From Promineifilum sp019695075 (GTDB taxonomy: Bacteria; Chloroflexota; Anaerolineae; Promineifilales; Promineifilaceae): a stretch of DNA of 64,000 nt. Positions 59,807-64,000 of this stretch are shown here, in pieces. Made by a program: the position numbers and the translations under genes. The DNA lies in NCBI GenBank assembly GCA_026129185.1, contig JAHCIO010000019.1, positions 13,101 to 77,100 of the forward strand, written 5' to 3'. Within the stretch, counting starts at the first letter, position 1. Each line of letters begins with the position of its first letter. Below the pieces are notes generated by a model, which was not told where the DNA came from, ran no database searches, and saw only the letters and a program-made list of their open reading frames with translations.

Positions 59807-60268
59807 TCAGCCCGCCCCCAACCCGGTGATCTCGTCGCGGTGGCCGAAGCCGCGGCTGTTATCGACGAAGTAGAGCCGCTCCGGCCGCAGTTCATACCAG
59901 TTGACGCGGCGCAGGGCGATGACGATGGCGGCCACGGCGCGCTTCAGAAAAGGGTAGCGCTCCGTGAACAGGTCGATGGCCGCGTCTCGCTCCGCGCCGG
60001 CCAGTTGCCGCACCGTGCCCTCCAGTTGAATCCCCTGAATGGCCGGCCAATCGGCGTAGTCCTCCTGAATCGTGGCGGCGACGCGCGGGAAGGCGGCCAT
60101 GTTCTGGGCGTGGCGCGTGTGCCCGGCGGAGAGGAAGACCAGCCGGAAGCCATCGGCGGCGTAGAAGACGGCCGCGGCCCACGGCCCATCCGGCCCTTGC
60201 GTGGCCAGCGTCATGACGTGATGCCCGGCCACGTAGGCCAATGCCCGCGCCCGCGCGTCGTCACTCAT
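59807..60268 (-). CDS. pyridoxamine 5'-phosphate oxidase-like flavin-binding protein
   Basis: A 153-residue split-barrel protein. HHVMTLATQGPDGPWAAAVFYAAD near residue 16, FLSAGHTRHAQNM and VAATIQEDY are the features of the UPF0306/PNPOx-like group, which binds FMN. It may reduce or bind flavin, but the substrate is unknown. It overlaps the stop of ubiX by 8 nt, so the two are co-translated; ubiX makes prenylated FMN, which could fit a flavin role. Confidence 0.8.
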   Translation of the reverse strand: MSDDARARALAYVAGHHVMTLATQGPDGPWAAAVFYAADGFRLVFLSAGHTRHAQNMAAFPRVAATIQEDYADWPAIQGIQLEGTVRQLAGAERDAAIDLFTERYPFLKRAVAAIVIALRRVNWYELRPERLYFVDNSRGFGHRDEITGLGAG

Positions 60269-60845
60269 GCGCGGCGCGCCCGCCCTGCCAGCGGCGGAAG
60301 AGGTCTTCGGGCAAGGTCACGTCAACCAGGTCGAGCACACGGTTGACGGTCTGATTGATGATGTCGTCGAGCGTCTGCGGCCGGTGGTAGAAGGCAGGCA
60401 TGGGCGGGACGATGTAGGCTCCCAGTTCGGCGGCCATGACCATCGCCCGCAGGTGGCCCAGGTGCAGCGGCGTCTCGCGCGGGCAGAGGACGAGCTTGCG
60501 CCGTTCCTTCAGGACGACGTCGGCGGCGCGGGTCAGCAGGTTGTCGCTGAACGAATAGGCGATGTTGGCCAGTGTCTTCATCGAGCAGGGCAGGACGATC
60601 ATGCCGTCGGTGCGGAAGGAGCCGGAGGAGATGGCCGCGGCGATGTCCTTGAAGCGATAATCCACTGTGGCCAGGCCGCGCACCTCTTCGGGCGTGTAGT
60701 CGGTCTCCAGGGGGATGGTCGTGGCCGCGGCCGTGCTCATGACCAGATGCGACTCGATATCGGGCAAGGCCTGCAAGATCTCCAGCAGGCGAATGCCGTA
60801 GATAACTCCACTGGCCCCCGAAAGTCCCACGATAATGCGCTTCAT
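60261..60845 (-). CDS. ubiX: flavin prenyltransferase UbiX
   Basis: A 194-residue homolog of UbiX/Pad1, which prenylates FMN for the UbiD decarboxylase. GLSGASGVIYGIRLLEIL near residue 8, YRFKDIAAAISSGSFRTDGMIVLPCSMKTLANIA and LCPRETPLHLGHLRAM are diagnostic. Ends overlap the start of the flavin-binding protein gene by 8 nt. Together with ubiE (46.2 kb) suggests quinone biosynthesis; ubiD is not in the window. Confidence 0.95.
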   Translation of the reverse strand: MKRIIVGLSGASGVIYGIRLLEILQALPDIESHLVMSTAAATTIPLETDYTPEEVRGLATVDYRFKDIAAAISSGSFRTDGMIVLPCSMKTLANIAYSFSDNLLTRAADVVLKERRKLVLCPRETPLHLGHLRAMVMAAELGAYIVPPMPAFYHRPQTLDDIINQTVNRVLDLVDVTLPEDLFRRWQGGRAAHE

Positions 60846-60959
60846 GCCTCGCCTCTCCCGGTCGCCGCGCGGGGCGATCCGGGTATAATCAACACTCTTG
60901 CCGCCCGCGTGACGCAGTAGGGCAATTCTAGGTCATCGCCGGCAAAAGCCAAAATCACT

Positions 60960-61907
60960 ATGGGTAAAGGTATGTCTATCATCGATCTGAGACCGGGCGT
61001 GGAGTTGTTGCGCGAGCCGTTCCTGCTGCACGACGTTGTCCGGCGGCAGGCCAAAGACGGCCGCCCTTTTCTGCTGGCCACGTTGCGCGACCGCAGCGGC
61101 CAGATCGCCGGCGTCTACTGGGACGTGCCTCTGGCCGTCGATGTCTGGGCGCGGCCGGGGCTGGCCGTAGCCGTCAGCGGCCGGGTCAACCTCTACAAGG
61201 ATGCCTTGCAGGTCAACATCAGCGCCCTGGAGCGCGCCGGTGACGTCGACATGACCGCTTTCCTGCCCGCCAGCCAACGGCCGCTGGAGACCATGCGGGC
61301 GGAACTACGCGCGACTATCGAGGGCCTGGCCGAGCCGTGGCGGGAACTGCTGGCGCGGCTGCTGCTGGAGGGCGAGGTGGCCGAGCGCTTTGCCACAGCC
61401 CCGGCAGCGCGGGGGATGCACCACGCCTACATCGGCGGCCTGTTGGAGCACACGTTGAGCATGGCCGCCGTGGCCCGCTTGCTGGCCGGCCACTACCCTT
61501 ATGTCAACTTGGACTTACTCCTCGCCGGCGTGCTATTGCACGATGCCGGCAAGGCCGACGCCTACGCCCTCGACGAGGGCTTCGACCACTCCGACGACGG
61601 CCGCCTCGTCGGCCACATCATTCGCGGGGCGCTGCTCATCGAGCGGGCGGCGGCCGAACTGGATTTCCCGGCCGGCATGCTTCAGGAGTTGCAACACCTC
61701 ATCGCCTCGCACCACGGCACACAGGAGTGGGGTTCGCCCGTCGTGCCGCGGACGCTGGAGGCGGTGCTGCTGCACCAGATCGACCTGCTCGACAGCCGCG
61801 TCGGCGGCTACCTCGATCACGTGCGCAACGACCCCGGCGCCGGCCGCTGGACCAACCGGCGCAGCGAGATGTTCGGCACGGAGTTGCAACGGCCGCGCGG
61901 GATGTAG
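60960..61907 (+). CDS. YhaM-like OB-fold/HD-domain 3'-5' exoribonuclease
   Basis: A 315-residue protein. The N-terminal OB-fold (about 25-105, RPFLLATLRDRSGQIAGVYW) is followed by an HD phosphohydrolase domain: HHAYIGGLLEHTLSM, LLHDAGKADAY, HIIRGALL and IASHHGTQEWGSPVVP supply the metal-binding His/Asp residues. This architecture matches YhaM, which trims RNA and DNA 3' ends in Bacillus. Start uncertain between ATG 60960 and 60972; neither has a clear Shine-Dalgarno. Confidence 0.88.
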   Translation: MGKGMSIIDLRPGVELLREPFLLHDVVRRQAKDGRPFLLATLRDRSGQIAGVYWDVPLAVDVWARPGLAVAVSGRVNLYKDALQVNISALERAGDVDMTAFLPASQRPLETMRAELRATIEGLAEPWRELLARLLLEGEVAERFATAPAARGMHHAYIGGLLEHTLSMAAVARLLAGHYPYVNLDLLLAGVLLHDAGKADAYALDEGFDHSDDGRLVGHIIRGALLIERAAAELDFPAGMLQELQHLIASHHGTQEWGSPVVPRTLEAVLLHQIDLLDSRVGGYLDHVRNDPGAGRWTNRRSEMFGTELQRPRGM

Positions 61908-61921
61908 ACGCCGGCGTGGGC

Positions 61922-64000
61922 CTAAAGGCTCTCGTAGACGACGAACAGCAGTTCGCCGTTGTCGTTGCGGAACTCCCGCGTCGTGCCGCCGGGCACTTGC
62001 TGCTGGACGAAGGGCAGCTCGTTGAGCCGTTCGGGCAGGAAGATGAACAGCGTCGGCCCGCGCACGGGCAGCGCCGCCGGCCCGGTCAGCGGTTCGATGA
62101 CGTCCTGGGCCTGCTTCTCCGGAGCCAGGAAGGGGATGGTCGAGAGGCTGAAATAGCCCATGCGTGGAAAGCCGAAGAAGAACACGTCCTGGTTGGCCGG
62201 CTGTTTGTCGCGCAGGTAATAGCCGATCTCCGTGGCTACTTCCGTGTTCAGCCCGCCGAGGACATAGCCGCCGGTGTAGACGCGATTGAAGTAATAGTTG
62301 ATATCGACGGCGGCCACCAGCGCCAGCAAGGCGAAGGTGGCGACGACGACGGCCGTCCGGTAGCGCGGATACTGCGCCCGCAGCCAGAGGGCGGCCTCCC
62401 CCAACGGCACGGCGACGAACAGGGCCACCAGGGGCATGGCCAGCACGTAGCGCTGGGAGGCGGGCGAGTCCTGGCTGAAGGCGTTGGAGGCCACGACGGC
62501 CAGCAGCGGCAACAACAGCAACAGATAACGCAGGTCGAAGTTGAGCAACGCCCAGAGGATGCCCAGCAGGAACAGCAGCGCTGCCCCGGCCAGCAGCAGC
62601 GGCGAGCCGGGATTGTAGAGCAGGCGCAATGGCTCGTGGGTGAAGCCCAGCACGCCGTTGATGGCGTTGTCGAGGATAATCTCGGCCGTCGTGCGCTCGC
62701 CGCGCGCCAGCTCGGCCTCCAGCCACGGGCCGAAGATGGTCACGCGGTTCATCGGGGCCTGGAATTCATCGGGCTTATCGACGAAGTACAGCCCTAACGG
62801 CAGGAAGACGACCAGAGCGATGACCGTCGCCAGCACGAGGCCGTGAAAGCGCTCGCGGAACAGCGGCCGTTGCCGCCAGAAAGCGACCGCCGCCCAGATG
62901 AGAAACAGGATCGGCAGCGGGCGGATGCTGACGTAGAAATACTGCCCCAACCCCAGCGCCAGCCCGCAGAGGATGAAGCCGAGCCGCCGGCCGGTCTTCC
63001 AACCGTACCACAGGCCCAGAATGGCCAACGTGCCGAACAGTCCATCCCAGACGTTGTTGAGGGCGATGCGGCTCATGTGGATGTGGAAGTGGGACGCGGC
63101 CAGGTAGAGCGCCGCCAGCAGCGCCGTCGTGCGGTTAAACATGGCCCGGCCGAGCCAGTAGAGGGCCACGACGGTCAGCGCCCCGGCCACGGCCGAGGTC
63201 AGCCGGACAGCCTCCACCGTCTGCCCGAACAGGGCGATGGCCGCGCTCTGCACGGTGAAGTAGAGCGCCGGGAAGGAGAACCAGCCCAGGCCAAACAGGT
63301 TGTTGGCCTTGCCGGTCAGCAATTCGACGGCGTACAGGCCGGCCGAGCCTTCGTCGCCGGAGTAGGTCGTCGGGTAGCGGCCGGTGGCGTAGGCGCGCAG
63401 GGCGAGGGCGAGGACGAACAGACCCACGGAGAGGACGATGTCCCAGCGATCGAGGCCTAACACGGGCCGGCGCGCCTCAGCCGGATGCTCGGCCCGGGGC
63501 GTCAGGCTGCCGGCCACGGCCAGGCCGACGGCCACCAGCCAGGCGAGGATGGCCACTGTGGCGCTATAGGCCAGCAGGCCATTGCCCGACGCCTGCCGCG
63601 TCAGCCAGGCGAAAGGCAGGGCCAGCAAGAGCAGCACGGCCTGCGCCGGCGTGATGCGCAGCAAATTCGCCAGCCGGACCAGCGGGCGGCCGAACCAGCC
63701 CGCCACTTGGCCGCGGGCGAGCGTCTGTAGGCCCAGCAGCGCGGCCAGCCCGCCGATGAGGGTCAGCAGGAAACCCGGCAACCGTTGGCCGGGCGGAACT
63801 ACGCGCCCCGCCCAGAGACTCAACGCCAGCAAAAGCCCGCCACCGGCCAGCAACGCCCAGGCGACGCGCCGCAATGCCGCGCCTTCCGGCAGAGTGATGG
63901 CCGGCCGCGGCCGGGCCGACACGGCCACCGGCGCGCGCAGGCCGGCCGGCGAAGGGGGCGCGGCGACGGACGCGGCGGCCGGCGTGGACACAGCCGGCAA
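61922..64000 (-). CDS. GT39/ArnT-like membrane glycosyltransferase, partial
   Basis: About 690 residues are visible; the N-terminus runs to the window edge and is probably incomplete. It has ten or more membrane helices. The catalytic-type luminal loop TYSGDEGSAGLYAVELLTG near residue 215 is the DE motif of PMT/ArnT-like glycosyltransferases, which use polyprenyl-phosphate sugars. FHIHMSRIALNN and QYFYVSIRPLPI match the family. The C-terminal soluble part (about 590-692) is extracytoplasmic. Sugar donor unknown. Confidence 0.82.
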   Translation of the reverse strand: MPAVSTPAAASVAAPPSPAGLRAPVAVSARPRPAITLPEGAALRRVAWALLAGGGLLLALSLWAGRVVPPGQRLPGFLLTLIGGLAALLGLQTLARGQVAGWFGRPLVRLANLLRITPAQAVLLLLALPFAWLTRQASGNGLLAYSATVAILAWLVAVGLAVAGSLTPRAEHPAEARRPVLGLDRWDIVLSVGLFVLALALRAYATGRYPTTYSGDEGSAGLYAVELLTGKANNLFGLGWFSFPALYFTVQSAAIALFGQTVEAVRLTSAVAGALTVVALYWLGRAMFNRTTALLAALYLAASHFHIHMSRIALNNVWDGLFGTLAILGLWYGWKTGRRLGFILCGLALGLGQYFYVSIRPLPILFLIWAAVAFWRQRPLFRERFHGLVLATVIALVVFLPLGLYFVDKPDEFQAPMNRVTIFGPWLEAELARGERTTAEIILDNAINGVLGFTHEPLRLLYNPGSPLLLAGAALLFLLGILWALLNFDLRYLLLLLPLLAVVASNAFSQDSPASQRYVLAMPLVALFVAVPLGEAALWLRAQYPRYRTAVVVATFALLALVAAVDINYYFNRVYTGGYVLGGLNTEVATEIGYYLRDKQPANQDVFFFGFPRMGYFSLSTIPFLAPEKQAQDVIEPLTGPAALPVRGPTLFIFLPERLNELPFVQQQVPGGTTREFRNDNGELLFVVYESL

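Overview
The window is high-GC bacterial chromosome, gene-dense on both strands, and looks like a member of the Chloroflexota (Anaerolineae-like). This is an inference from gene content: an aroK-aroB fusion, a dnaB/dnaD-like/DnaI-like helicase-loading cluster, SIMPL, DUF4349 and DUF6391-type proteins, lipoproteins with threonine/proline-rich linkers, and a MurE without the classical diaminopimelate motif. No rRNA, tRNA or CRISPR array was found.

Layout. 0.3-2.6 kb: shikimate genes (aroKB, aroQ). 2.7-7.9 kb: a SIMPL lipoprotein and a large type IIG restriction-modification enzyme. 8-14.5 kb: replication genes (holA; dnaB, a DnaD-like protein and a loader with two AAA+ modules), plus OsmC, DUF6391-like and bifunctional-nuclease genes. 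14.5-20.6 kb: a putative lipoprotein metallopeptidase, icd, a BrnT-type toxin-antitoxin pair, thiD, a GbsR-type regulator and a RelE-type pair. 20.6-28.7 kb: a nucleotide-sugar epimerase, the tsaE-tsaB-rimI operon, a phosphoesterase, DUF4349 and an ABC cassette lacking its permease. 28.7-39 kb: an S9 peptidase, a seven-bladed FG-GAP protein, an RHH-PIN-FRG-hydrolase operon, a low-GC patch with a possible structured RNA, and a Phd-PIN pair translationally coupled to an MrfA-like helicase carrying an inserted HNH domain. 39-46 kb: an SDR gene, a three-gene membrane/redox cassette broken at its last codons by an ISKra4-type element, and a P1B-4-type metal ATPase. 46-54 kb: ubiE, a degenerate SDR, a LysM protein, nfo, a dipeptidase, murE and a lower-GC PmeII-type restriction-modification pair. 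54-64 kb: plsC, a penicillin-acylase-type hydrolase, a zinc-ribbon methyltransferase, a pair of parS-like sites, NYN/OST-HTH, flavin-binding, ubiX and YhaM-like genes, and a truncated GT39-type membrane protein.

The most distinctive property is a set of short repeat families: GGGATTA-type runs, CAGTAGG and TTACTGC heptamers, CGCAAAG-type runs and GC-rich palindromes. They fill most longer gaps, overlap gene 3' ends (supplying stop codons for aroKB, holA, dnaB and the SIMPL gene), and sit in frame inside the type IIG enzyme, thiD and the metal ATPase. Several genes also have a TATAAT-like -10 box placed so that transcription would begin at or next to the start codon, suggesting leaderless mRNAs.

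Overall the window is housekeeping metabolism (shikimate, TCA cycle, tRNA t6A, quinone, peptidoglycan) interleaved with accessory modules: two restriction systems, four toxin-antitoxin pairs, one IS element and the helicase-nuclease fusion. These lie mostly in or beside lower-GC patches or repeats. All domain calls were made by eye from motifs; no database search was run.
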